Assembly (NCBI GenBank): GCA_015679605.1
Contig: JAAAVE010000324.1
Span: 3,447-16,945, forward strand
Direction of reading: 5' to 3'
From: Podila epigama
Taxonomy: Eukaryota > Mortierellomycota > Mortierellomycetes > Mortierellales > Mortierellaceae
DNA length: 13,499 bases
Shown here: in pieces, positions 1-9,477 of the stretch
Layout of the letters: the number at the start of each line of letters is the position of its first letter
Position numbering within the stretch: position 1 is the first letter of the stretch
Notes under the pieces: generated by a model
Told to the model about the DNA's origin: nothing
The model's input: only the letters and a program-made list of their open reading frames with translations
Database searches by the model: none
Program-made: the position numbers and the translations under genes

Positions 1-95
1 TCGCACATCATTGTTGGACGATTCGTTACCATTTTAAGCCTTCATTATTGTCATCATTTGCGATCATTGCGAAAAGGTGCGCAAAAAAAAAAGTG

Positions 96-102
96 TATAA
101 AA
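96..102 (+). promoter_or_regulatory. TATA box of the ABC transporter gene
   Basis: TATAAAA lies 313 bp upstream of the ATG at 415. It is followed by T-rich and CT-rich DNA, the usual fungal promoter layout. No ATG occurs between 105 and 414, so a transcript starting downstream of this box would have an ATG-free leader of roughly 280 nt. The start site itself cannot be seen. Confidence 0.5.
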
Positions 103-174
103 TGTCCGTTCACCTTTTTGTGTTTTTCTCGTTTTTTCTTTTTTTTTTTATTCCTTCACGCTTCACTTTGTCGT

Positions 175-242
175 CGTTGTCATTGTCATTGTCACTGTCA
201 TTGTCACTGTCATTGTCACTGTCATTGTCACTGTCATTGTCG
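175..242 (+). repeat. 12-bp tandem repeat in the ABC gene leader
   Basis: Four perfect copies of CATTGTCACTGT occupy 187-234, flanked by partial copies on both sides. It can also be read as alternating hexamers TTGTCA and CTGTCA. It sits between the TATA box and the start codon. On the other strand each unit carries TGACA. Open frames across it (Ser-Leu on one strand, Asp-Asn-Ser on the other) are by-products of the repeat. Confidence 0.9.
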
Positions 243-414
243 TTTTGTCGTTGTCTGTCTGTTTGTCTTTCTGTACATTCATTCAGTTCATTCAGTCCAT
301 TCCATTCCATTCACGACATTCAGCTCAGAGACACATTGATTCGACAACACACAACACATTCATTCATTCACACTTCAACATACACAAAGGCAACCTTAAC
401 AACAGACCTCAACC

Positions 415-3400
415 ATGTCCGCAGAGGCCAAACACCCGCCTGCCGGGATTGAAAAGGCCAGCTTTCTCTCCTTCTTTTCCTTCAACTGGATCCAGCCATT
501 ATTAATCAAAGGATGGGTGAGTGACTATTCCTTCGCACATGTCATGTCCCACAGATCCCACATATCCATCATGTCTATCCCACATGTATTCCCTCCATAT
601 CCACACTGTATCCATCTTTTCCCACGTATCACCCTCCATTTCCTTCACATCCCTCATCCCTTGCACCCTTGCATCATTCTTTCGCCCAATTTCTAATACT
701 TTATTATCTGTCTTCCCAAACACATCCCATAGAGTCAAACGATCGTCGAGACAGATCTTGATTCGCTCTCGGAGCGTGACCATGTCAAGCGTATCACAGA
801 CAAACTGCTCGAAGAGTGGACAAAAGAAGTCGAGGCCAAACAGAGAAACGCACAACCCGGTCAGAAACCAGGGCGACCCAACCTCTACCTAGTCCTCTGG
901 CGTTGCTTTGGTCTCTACTTTAGCATCTCCCTTATCAATGGTATCCTCGAAAGTGCCTGCAAGATCGGTGAGGCTGTCCTCATGGGGTACGGTTTTTCCT
1001 TGTTTCCTTTTTTCCTTGTTTCCTTGTCCTGCAACCCCGTTCGCCTCCATTCCTCACAAAACACACATACATGCCATACATACATCCATACATGTACAGA
1101 TGAACAACTGCTATAGTCACCTTACCTTTCTAACCATCCCCCTTCGTTCTTCAATCACAACCTGCTTATAGATTTGTGATTCGGTTCTTTCAAAACCACG
1201 ACATGCCTACTCGCCAGGGAATGGCCTATGCTGTCGGTCTCTTCCTCGTCACTCTCTTCCATGGCACCATGCACCACCATTACTTTTTCCCAACCATGCG
1301 CACCGGCATGTGGATTCGTCAGTCTCTGATCTGTATGTGAGCCTTTTATCCATCTTGTCCTCTCCACCATGATGTCACCCTCCACCCCAGTTTACCACCA
1401 CCTTGTCTGCTCCACACCACAAAACCAAAACTACATGTACATTTGTCATTCTAACATCATCATCATCTCTTGAAACGTGTCACTAGCCCTCATGTATCGC
1501 AAGTGTTTGACTCTCTCTACCTCAAGCTCCATCGCCACAGGAACTATCGTCAACCTCATTTCCAATGGTACGTCTACCACCTTGTATTCACATTCATGCA
1601 ACCATGATTCAACACTAAAGACAACTCATATTAACATTTACTATATCTTTCTTTCTACTTCATCAAAAACAACAACCTCCAGATGTCCAACCGTTCGAGA
1701 ATGCTACTCCATTCATGCTCTATGCTCTCATCGGACCCTTGGAAACAATTGCAGTCATGATCTTTTTGTGGCGCGAAATCGAGTATGCTTGTCTCTCTGG
1801 ACTCTTGGTCTTTGCCTTGCTCATGCCCATTCAGACCTTCTTCTCCCGTCACTTTGCCACGATCCGGAACAAGACTGTCAGTGCCCGCGACGACCGCATC
1901 CGAACCCTGTCTGATGTCTTTTCAGGTATCGAGCTCGTCAAGCTCTGTGCGTGGGAAGTGCCCTTCCAAGAAAAGATTCTCATGCTGCGCTCCATCGAGT
2001 TGCGTTATATCTGGAAGGCCAACCTGATGCGTGCAAGCAACATGGCCATCTACTTTTTCTTCCAGCCCTTGATTGCCTTGTTCGTCTTTGTGACTTATTG
2101 GTTGCAAGGGAAACAATTGCAGCCAGACAAGGTTTTTGTCTCTCTCACCTTGTTCAACGTCATGCGCCTCACCATGACCGCCTTCTTCCCCAGAGCCCTC
2201 GAAACCATCGCCGAGACGCGTGTCTCTGTTCGTCGCATTACGGATTTCATGTTGTTGCCCGAGTTGCGTGGCATCGAGAACAAATTCCAAACAACAACCA
2301 CTCCCTCCACTGACAATGACCCCGATTCAAATGGATTCAATGGACCCAACGTCTCAACAACACCAACAACAACAACTTCAGTCGAAAAGGTCCTCGATCC
2401 TTCCGTGCTCGTCGAAATGAGAGATGCATCCTTCTCCTGGACCTTGTCCACCAGCGAAAAGAACGAGATCATGGAACTTTTTGCAAAGGAAAAAAAGCAA
2501 GGAGAGGCGCAAAAAGCACTAAAGAAACATCAACAGTCCAACGAAAAACAAGGTCTCTCGAACGAAGATGTGGCCACAACCGTCAACAGCCCCAAAAAGG
2601 CCATCCTCAACAACGTCAACCTGACTTTGCGCCGAAACGAACTCTTGGCGATCGTCGGACCTGTTGGATGTGGCAAGTCTAGTTTCTGTATGGCACTCCT
2701 TCAAGAGATGCCCCTCGTCTCGGGCGCCTTTGCGCTCGCCAAGCAGGACAAGGGACGCGTCAGCATGTCGTACTCGGCGCAGGCGCCATGGATCTTTGCA
2801 GGATCCATCAAGAGCAACATTCTTTTTGGTTCGCCCTTTGACCCTGAGCGTTACGATAAAGTCATCAAGGCTTGCGAATTGACACGCGATCTGTCGCTCT
2901 TCCCTCAAGGTGACCTGACTATCATTGGTGAGAGGGGCGTGACCCTCTCTGGTGGTCAACGCGCCCGTGTGTCGTTGGCGCGTGCTGCCTATCGAGATTC
3001 GGATTTGTATATTCTGGATGACCCCTTGTCGGCTGTGGACCCAAAGGTCGGACGCGCACTCTTTGAAAACTGTATCAATGGACTGCTCAAGGACAAGGCG
3101 CGTGTGTTGGTGACGCATCAACTTCAGTATATCAAGGACTGCGAGACAGTCATTGTTCTCGAACAAGGACAGGTCACCCATACCGGTCGCGTGGACGATG
3201 TGATGCAGGAGGAGGTCGTCATTGAAAAGGTCATTGAAGACGGGGGTTCTGTCCGTAGTGTCAAGACGCGCGCCAAATTTGTGGATGTGTTGCGCGAGTT
3301 TGCCAAGAAGGCCTCACAGACGGAAGAAGAAGAAGAAGGAGTGGAGAATGTCGAGGGAGAGATCAAGCTGGCGCCTATGCATGGCGGAGCCGCGTCCACG

Positions 3401-5362
3401 GCAGTGACCTCTGGATCGAATGACTTGTTGAAGCGTGTCAAGTCACACAAGTCGCGTGCAGAGACGACAGGCGAGGACGATTTGGAGGAAGAGATGGAAA
3501 AGAACCTGACAGTGGAGGAGGTTCAGGAGGGAGAGACACCGTTGAAGGTATATTATGATTTCTTCCGTCTTGGTTCGACACCCTTCCGCCTTGCCCTCTG
3601 TATCCTGTCCTTGGCAGCAGCTCAGGCGATTTTGGTCTCTGGCGACTTTTTCTTGACGAGATGGGCAAAATCGTCTGCAGAGGAGCAGAAGCGGTCCTAT
3701 TATCCGACCGTCTTTGGATTGTACTGTCTGGGAACGGTGCTGATGACTTTGTTCCGTTCGTTCATCTTTTTCTACTGCGTCTCCGAATCATCGCGTAGCA
3801 TTTTCCATGCCATGCTCGACGCTCTTCTCAAGACTGGAATCGACTTTTTCCATGCCAACCCGCACGGTCGTGTCCTCAACCGATTCTCAAAGGACATGGC
3901 TAACTGTGATGAGCTGTTGCCATACACTTTCTTTGATGCGACCCAGATCGTGTTTATGCTGCTCGGGTCAGTGGTCGTGGTGGGTATCGTCAACAGCTGG
4001 GTTTTGATTGCGATCCCATTCCTATTTGGAGGCTTTATTGGTCTGCGAGCAATCTACATCAAGACAAGTCGACAGGTCAAGCGTATCGACAGTCAGACGC
4101 GTTCTCCCATCTATTCACAATTGTCCGAGACTCTTGATGGATTGACTTCGGTGCGTGCGTTTGGGGTTGGAGAGCGTTTCATGAGCCGATTTGTGGATGC
4201 ACAAGAGGCGAATGGACGGGCTTTTTTCGCGTACCTGATCTGTGCTCGTTGGTTGGGCTTCCGGTTGGATGCCCTGTCAGCATTGTTCTTGGGTATCACG
4301 GCCGTGGCTTGTGTACTCGTTCGGGACTCGCAGGAGGCAGCGTATGTCGGATTGGCGTTGAGCTATGTCACTCAATTAAGTGGTGAGCTCCAGTGGGCTG
4401 TGCGTCAGAGTGTCGAGGCTGCGATCTTGATGGTCTCGGTGGAGCGCATGATGGAATATGCGGCCGTCAAGCCAGAGGAATCGGACCGCCGGCGGTTCAA
4501 GCCCAATGGCGAGAGTGTGGTGCCCAATGGATGGCCTACCGTAGCCAAAGTATCCTTTTCGGACATGTCGCTCACCTACCCTCGAGGTGAGGGTCCAGTC
4601 CTGAAGAACATTACGCTTGACTTTAAGGGGGGCGAGAAGATTGGTATCGTCGGAAGGACAGGCGCTGGCAAGTCGAGTCTCATCGGAGCTCTGTTCCGGT
4701 TAGTAGAGACTGATACAGGGAACCCACCCCATCGCGGAGGCATCAGTATTGACGGGATCGATATCTCACAGATCGGTATGCATGACTTGCGTGAAAAGAT
4801 GGCCATCATTCCACAGGAGCCATTCTTGTTCCGAGGCACGCTCCGATTCAACCTGGATCCTATCGGCCAACACCAGGATGCGGATATTTGGGCGGCGTTG
4901 GAGGCAGCAGAGCTCAAGCGAATGGTCGAGACTCTTGAAGGTGGATTGGATGCAGTTGTGGATGACAATGGCAAAAACTTTAGTATTGGTGAGCGTCAGC
5001 TGCTCTCACTTGCGCGTGCAGTGTTGCGGCGGTCCAAGATCATTGTGATGGACGAAGCAACGGCCAATGTGGATTTGCAGTCTGATAGAATGATCCAGAA
5101 GGCGATCCACACTCAGTTTAAAGGAGCGACTGTCTTTACGATTGCACATCGACTGAACACGGTGATTGGAGATTATGACAGGATCCTTGTGCTGGACCAA
5201 GGCCGAGTCGTTGAATTTGGCGAGCCTTGGGAGTTGCTGCAGATTGAACACGGCGGATGGTTGAGACGGATGGTCGCAGACACTGGAGCAGAAAATGAGG
5301 CTGCACTACGTGAAGTGGCCAGAGTACAATGGGAGGCCAACCAAGCCAAAAAAGTAGAGTAG
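415..5362 (+). CDS. ABCC-family (MRP/Yor1-like) full-length ABC exporter, five exons
   Basis: Predicted ATP-driven exporter of organic anions, conjugates or drugs in the plasma or vacuolar membrane. The exons are 415-516, 733-986, 1172-1332, 1487-1567 and 1683-5362, giving 4278 coding bases and 1425 residues. The start has A at -3 and encodes the typical opening SFFSFNWIQPLL. TMD1 spans about residues 85-375 (helices near 211-229, 234-253, 320-339, 350 onward). NBD1 has Walker A GPVGCGKSS (525-533), LSGGQ (621-625), Walker B YILDD (642-646) and H678. TMD2 spans about 835-1120. NBD2 has Walker A GRTGAGKSS (1190-1198), signature FSIGERQ (1299-1305), Walker B VMDE (Asp1323, Glu1324) and H1355. 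NBD1 has Asp in place of the catalytic Glu, which is normal in ABCC proteins. There is no TMD0, so this is a short ABCC. A Yor1-type protein is favoured by the GERQ signature and the GEPWELL end. Substrate unknown. Confidence 0.93.
517..732 (+). other. ABC gene intron 1
   Basis: 216 bp, phase 0. Donor GTGAGT follows ...IKGW. Acceptor CATAG precedes SQTIVETD. The intron is rich in CCCACAT/CATCC-like pyrimidine motifs. Confidence 0.85.
987..1171 (+). other. ABC gene intron 2
   Basis: 185 bp, splitting a Gly codon after its second base. Donor GTACGG, acceptor TTATAG. It contains CATACAT-type short repeats near 1067-1100. An earlier TACAG near 1100 gives no good continuation of the protein. Confidence 0.8.
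1333..1486 (+). other. ABC gene intron 3
   Basis: 154 bp, splitting a codon after its first base. Donor GTATGT, acceptor CACTAG. Joining restores the conserved ABCC stretch QSLISLMYRKCLTLS. Without splicing, a TGA follows four bases after the donor GT. Confidence 0.85.
1568..1682 (+). other. ABC gene intron 4
   Basis: 115 bp, splitting an Asp codon after its first base. Donor GTACGT, acceptor CTCCAG. Joining gives IVNLISNDVQPFENATPF, the expected ABCC sequence. All four introns fall in the first 200 codons, and the remaining 3.7 kb is a single exon. Confidence 0.88.
2284..2372 (+). repeat. ACA/CAA-rich low-complexity coding tract
   Basis: ACAACAACC and CAACAACACCAACAACAACAAC runs encode a Thr/Asn/Pro-rich linker (about residues 400-430) between TMD1 and NBD1 of the ABC transporter. 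It is likely a disordered segment that varies by slippage. Confidence 0.6.
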
Positions 5363-5615
5363 TCATAACACCCTTTATCATAATTTATTAATATTGAATA
5401 TCTATTAGCGTGCTTACAGCAATCGATTGTCCAGCATTTCAAATCTCCTGGTGCTAAAAAGAGACTTGTGCACTGAAAGATGATTGGGCTTGATATGAGA
5501 ATGGTTTCCCTTTTTGCATAGAAAGAGAGTAACACTTTTGTCGCGATTCAGTAGGGTTCTATTCTGCTATAGCCTTGGAATGAGCTCATTTTTTGACAAA
5601 ATATCCATTTTTTTT
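5363..5615. other. Convergent intergenic spacer
   Basis: This 253-bp spacer separates the stop codons of the ABC gene (+) and gene A (-). It is AT-rich near 5375-5405 and carries no credible ORF. Both 3' untranslated regions must end here. Confidence 0.8.
5384..5389 (-). terminator. Possible polyadenylation signal of gene A
   Basis: On the minus strand this reads AATAAA, about 230 nt past the stop codon of gene A and only 22 bp beyond the stop of the opposing ABC gene. On the plus strand the same AT-rich patch could serve the ABC transcript. It is a single hexamer match, so the evidence is weak. Confidence 0.35.
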
Positions 5616-8593
5616 TCAAACGCCAGTTTGTCGAACAACCACATCTGCATCCAGAGCATCAAGAACGAGTTGTCGGTCTTGTTGTAGTTGAAAATGGATA
5701 TTCGTCAAACGGAGCTCATCCAGGTGCGTTGAGTATACTATCTGATGTAGTTCAAGCGCGGCCGTGTGTGAGAGTGGTTGCGGTGAAAGACTGGCGTCCT
5801 CGATCGCGAGATGCAAGGGTTCAGGACCGTCGCCCTGTGCAGAGACCGTCGCCAGCAACTTGATCCAGGGTTCGAGACATACGCCTGACAGCACAAGGAA
5901 CCTGACCCAAGTCCATTCAATCGACCGCAGGATTTGCTGGGCCATATCGAGTTGTTGTGGATCGATTGGATCGCAGCTGATTCGGAGGTAGTCAATCCGT
6001 GAACGGTGGAGAACATCTTGTACGATGACTAAAATATCCAGAGGTCTTTTTGAAATGTCCAAGGTGAAAAACTTTAGAGATGTCGGGAACGCATTCGTCA
6101 TGCGATCCAATAGACTTGCTTGTAAAATTGTTGACGGAGTAAAGGTAAGATCGTCGTTCCATTGCTTGCACTCCATTTTTGCACAGGAAGGCATTTCTTG
6201 GACATCAGCACCTGTGCTAGCATGCGCGGTATCGTATGCATAATGTCGATCTACGGCTACTTGGATTAGGATCCTACTTCTTGCATCCTTGCCCTCGTTT
6301 TCGTCCATCGGCCGTTCGAACATGGTGAGAAGTAAACGCCCAGAGTTGCTTCTCGAGAGCTTCATCAGGTGTTCCGCCAACAAAAACAAGTTTCTTCCAC
6401 TGGATGCAACGTTGATTTCCTCTAGCTGTAAGCAGTGTTGGACAAGTGACTCAAACTCTTCCTCGAACAAAGGAACCTCGTCCTCAATAGTCAATTGCCT
6501 CACTGAGGCAAACTTTGTAGGATTGTAATGTAGCCAGTCACCTTTCAGGTGGAGGTCGATGCATCCACTCTTCAAGTCCATAGATTCGATCAAGTCAGCC
6601 GTAACGACCATCATCCTTCTGGTGGCTGCTACACTGTTCCCAGTGATGGCCGACATATGGCGAATGGCCTCCACCAAGTGAACCTCGCCGTCCTGCAAAA
6701 GCGACGCGTTGTCATCCTTTCGACCACCTTCGTCCTTCATGTACCGTCCCGTCCTTGCGATACATTCAATCGCAGTCTGAAAGAACGACGAGCAATTGCC
6801 GGGCACCATTGACTGAAACTGGATTCTGTCAGGCCCGCCCAAAAACGTACACTGTTGGCCAGGTTGTGGATAGTTGAGAAGAGTAATACAGTCCAGACTA
6901 GCCTCAAAGCAAATGTTGGATTTATAGTCGACATTGTTCTGTGGATGAATGTCGGGTGTCACTCCGATAAGCCCCAGCCAAAGCGATTGAGCAAGCTGCA
7001 TAGAGTAAACGAATTCCCGCAAAAATGTTCTTGTGATAGCCCAGCCCAACAGGTCGACCGTCAAATAGAAGCGGTACTTGCATGCTGTTAAGAGGTCGGC
7101 AAACTCTGTAGCCGCGGCCTCGGAATGAAGTTTGACGTTGAGTGTCGCTCGCTGCATGTCAATGCATCCACCATGGCCAGCGACAAACGCTTCTAAGGCA
7201 ACATGGCTCTTGCGATTGAGAAGAACTTGCAAGCCTTGTTGACACATCCAAAAAGTTCCATGGTATGTGGTGTACTGATGCAGGTGACCAAGGCCGTGAC
7301 AATCTTTCTCAAAGTCCAGGTGATCCTTGATGCCGACAACGCTGTTAAAAGACAGGCGAGGTTGTGTGCTGTTTCTTGGTAGTCCGAGTTGTTCAAGGTA
7401 AGTGATTGATTTGGTGACGAGACCCGCGATGTTGTCCCTTGACAGACAGTGTGTTGATGTGCCTGGGTCTTGTCCCGAGAGAATGTCACCACTTTCCAAA
7501 GAGGGGACTTCAATTTCATTGTCGCTGTACCCATATTGAACCATTCGAAGTACGTTCCAGACATGATTGCCATACTTTTGAAAGAACTCTTGGCGTCTCA
7601 AGAGAGTGTGTCCCGGGTGGTTCGCGAGGTGAAGGTGCTCATGAGAATGGTTCTCTTCCCACGGCCTCTTCCGCGCCTCGCACAAGAAATAACACTTGAA
7701 AGTGTGAGTGTCTGGATTGGTGTCATCCCAGGAGCCGAGATCCGATGGCAGGACAAGGAACAAGCTGGGTGCAGGACTTGTGATATCGTTATTCAGTTGC
7801 CGTACAGTGTTGTAACAGGTGTTCTTGTAATCCCATCCATCTGTTTGTTGTTCCAGTCTCTCGATCTCGGTCAGCATGCGATCCATTTCAGTACGATTAT
7901 GTTCGGCCATGAATCCAAGTGTGACACGTTCTTTGAGGTCGGCGCGAAGTACTGAAGACCAATACCGAGTGTTGGCGTGGATCTCGAGAAAGTCATGTCG
8001 ACTCTCACGTGTGCCTCCCTCTAGCAGCCTAAAGTAGTCGCTGGACCGCTCGAACAGCATCTTGGCGCGCGTCAACGGCTATCAGTACCAAGGGTGAGAT
8101 TAGTTAAGCCAACTTCAGAAGGCGCTAGCGGCACACAGGTCAAAGAATGACAGAGATTTTTCTGTATGCACTTACATCTTTTTCATGTTTGCAAGTGTCT
8201 TTTTCTGGTTGTAGCTTGCTGATCAATTGGTATTGGTCTGGTCGATATGGTATACGTAAAGGAACGATTCTAGTTAAAAAGGTGATAGGGAGTGCTTTTT
8301 GGGTAAGGGTCACTTTCTTTCAAACGCACACGCGTTACTCCTTTTTGGCAACCTGAACATCCCATCCCTGTCGCTAGAACTTACACATTAAAGGCTAGAT
8401 CCATCATGAGTGCGACTCTTTCATATCGGTACTGTATGAAATCGATGGCAATGGATTGAAAGGCATCCTGGATATCCTTCCATGGGACATATCGCTTGCC
8501 ACTCTCGGGACAAACAAGTGTCGGCAGCTTGCTAAGCGGGTTGTAGTCAGCATCCCCAAACTCTTGCAAAACAGTTGTATCTTCTAGTGGCAT
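5616..8593 (-). CDS. Gene A: uncharacterised Mortierella-type expanded family protein, RNI/LRR-like C-terminus
   Basis: The exons, in coding order, are 8593-8385, 8269-8176 and 8078-5616, giving 921 residues. No function is known to me. Residues 1-101 form an N-terminal module (SGKRYVPWKDIQ, then VIVPLRIPY). Residues about 125-300 form a block with ANTRYWSSVLR, LFLVLPSDLGSWDD (207 onward), FLCE (Cys234), HLHLANH (His249, 251, 255) and EFFQKYG (265-271). Residues about 625-921 have LRR/RNI-like cadence (VRQLTIEDEVPLF, LEEINVA, LRLTNIHF). No signal peptide or transmembrane helix is evident, so it is probably intracellular. The long ORF of exon 3 has no ATG at its 5' end (it can be read from a TTG at 8075). 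Splicing to the upstream exons explains this and matches gene B exactly. Kinship to a large Mortierella family is from memory. It could be an adaptor or recognition protein, but that is inference. Confidence 0.85.
8079..8175 (-). other. Gene A intron 2
   Basis: 97 bp, phase 0. Donor GTAAGT follows KHEKD, and acceptor TGATAG precedes PLTRAKMLF. Intron 2 of gene B is at the same site, in the same phase and of the same length. Confidence 0.8.
8270..8384 (-). other. Gene A intron 1
   Basis: 115 bp, splitting a Val codon after its second base. Donor GTAAGT, acceptor AACTAG. The resulting FNVIVPLRIPY matches NIILPLRVPF of gene B, whose intron has the same phase. Confidence 0.8.
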
Positions 8594-8860
8594 GATGTAC
8601 TGCTACTGTGTCTTGGGAAATGTTGGCATGTGTATGTGAAGGAGGTGATGGGAAAGAAAAGACGAGAAAGAGGCCGATGGTTCAATACCATCCCTTATAT
8701 CGCAAGGCAAAAAAAAAATAAGGTAGAATAAAGTTGGCCTTCTTCGTTCCTTCTATTTTTTTTTTTTTTTTTTTTTTTTTTTGTTTGTGTGAGTGAGTGT
8801 GTATACGAGAAACAACCTTGGGCCCCATGTGGATGCATTGCACCAAATGCAAAGTATGAT
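8594..8860 (-). promoter_or_regulatory. Promoter region of gene A
   Basis: On the coding (minus) strand, a TATAAG box lies at 8699-8694, about 100 bp upstream of the ATG. Between it and the ATG, at 8650-8672, is a pyrimidine tract (purine-rich GGGAAAGAAAAGACGAGAAAG on the plus strand). Farther upstream come an A10 run (plus strand 8709-8718), a 27-bp homopolymer (8756-8782) and AAATGCAAAG (plus strand 8845-8854). The pyrimidine tract, homopolymer and decamer recur in the same order upstream of gene B. Confidence 0.5.
8756..8782. repeat. 27-bp poly-T/poly-A tract
   Basis: An uninterrupted run of 27 T on the plus strand, 163-189 bp upstream of the gene A start codon. Long dA:dT tracts commonly exclude nucleosomes in fungal promoters. 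The exact length may be affected by sequencing or assembly. Confidence 0.95.
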
Positions 8861-9050
8861 GTCAATTCTGGTCGAAGCCTGATCATCAAATCATTTGCTT
8901 GTTGGGACACATGCAACGCATGGCGTAGTGGATCAAATCAGGTTGGCTGTGCCGCTGAGCCCATTCGCATCCATCTTCAAAGCCCCCTCCCTCTTATTAT
9001 TCTACAAAGACTCGCACATCAGACTCCAAACACTTTCAACTCTTTGAAAA
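8861..9050. other. Intergenic stretch without a recognisable gene
   Basis: About 190 bp between the gene A promoter and the C-terminal relic. A plus-strand frame crosses it (8789-9280), but that frame continues antisense through the relic and resembles nothing. Confidence 0.6.
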
Positions 9051-9295
9051 CCACACCAACATTCGTACAGGAACCTTGTTTTTCACCAAACAGAGCTCGT
9101 CCAAGGGACCTGAGTACGCCAACGGATGAAGTGGGACATTGGCGTCTTCTATCGCGAGAAACCAGGCTAGAGAAACCATCATCGCCTTGTGCAAAAACTA
9201 TCGCCCAGCAACTTGACGCAAGGCTCAAGAAATATATGCCCGACATCACAAGCAAAACCTTGATGAAGGTCCAACAATGACAGATATTGGATATC
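9051..9295 (-). pseudogene. Decayed C-terminal relic of the gene A/B family
   Basis: The DNA aligns by eye with the last part of gene A (about 5632-5925). Shared plus-strand landmarks include AAACRGAGCTCRTCCA, TGGCGTCYTCKATCGCGAG and CAGCAACTTGA. In translation the family motifs survive but fall in three different frames: FLEPCVKLLGDSF (compare CLEPWIKLLATVS), then FAQGDDGF (compare SAQGDG), then LAIEDANVP (compare LAIEDASLSP). Compared with gene A, about 30 bp are missing near 9115-9130 and more near 9075. It is therefore frameshifted, lacks the N-terminal 80-90% of the protein and cannot encode a family member. Its edges are uncertain by about 20 bp. It sits between the promoter of A and the 3' end of B, in the same orientation. 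Confidence 0.72.
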
Positions 9296-9477
9296 GGTGG
9301 TGTTATATCGTTTCGACAACTGTGAACTATGAGTGTAAACGCGTAAAACGCGCCCAGTCAAACATAGTTTTTTTTTTTTCTTCTTCTTTTGAAAAGTAAA
9401 AGTTTGACACTCCCCAAGTACGCATCCTCAAATCGTTTCCACAACACTCATGTAACTCACGTCAGCTTGAATCCTTC
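9296..9477. other. 3' flank of gene B
   Basis: No gene. It contains a T-rich run at 9368-9390. The last 60 bp (TCAAATCGTTTCCACAACACTC and on) loosely resemble the flank just outside the 12872-13199 fragment, as expected of a shared ancestral 3' untranslated region. Confidence 0.5.

Noticed and set aside
110-310. Minus-strand Asp-Asn-Ser repeat ORF
   Set aside because: It is only the reverse reading of the same tandem repeat, with no ATG-led conserved sequence around it.
48-452. Plus-strand ORF with a long Ser-Leu repeat, overlapping the ABC start codon
   Set aside because: It is a product of the CATTGTCACTGT repeat. Its ATGs lie at or before the TATA box, so it is unlikely to be in the mRNA.
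502-855. 117-residue minus-strand ORF across intron 1
   Set aside because: It overlaps a well-supported intron and exon of the ABC gene and has no features of its own.
2519-3181. 220-residue minus-strand ORF
   Set aside because: It lies entirely antisense to NBD1 of the ABC gene, where codon bias leaves opposite frames open. It has no recognisable domain.
7470-7955. 161-residue plus-strand ORF
   Set aside because: It is antisense to the conserved central block of gene A, which has clear paralogue support.
5616-8075. Gene A as a single-exon gene starting at 8075
   Set aside because: The codon at 8075 is TTG, not ATG. Upstream exons with good splice sites match gene B's N-terminus.
8789-9280. 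163-residue plus-strand ORF
   Set aside because: Its second half is antisense to the C-terminal relic, and the first half is promoter-like DNA. No domain is visible.
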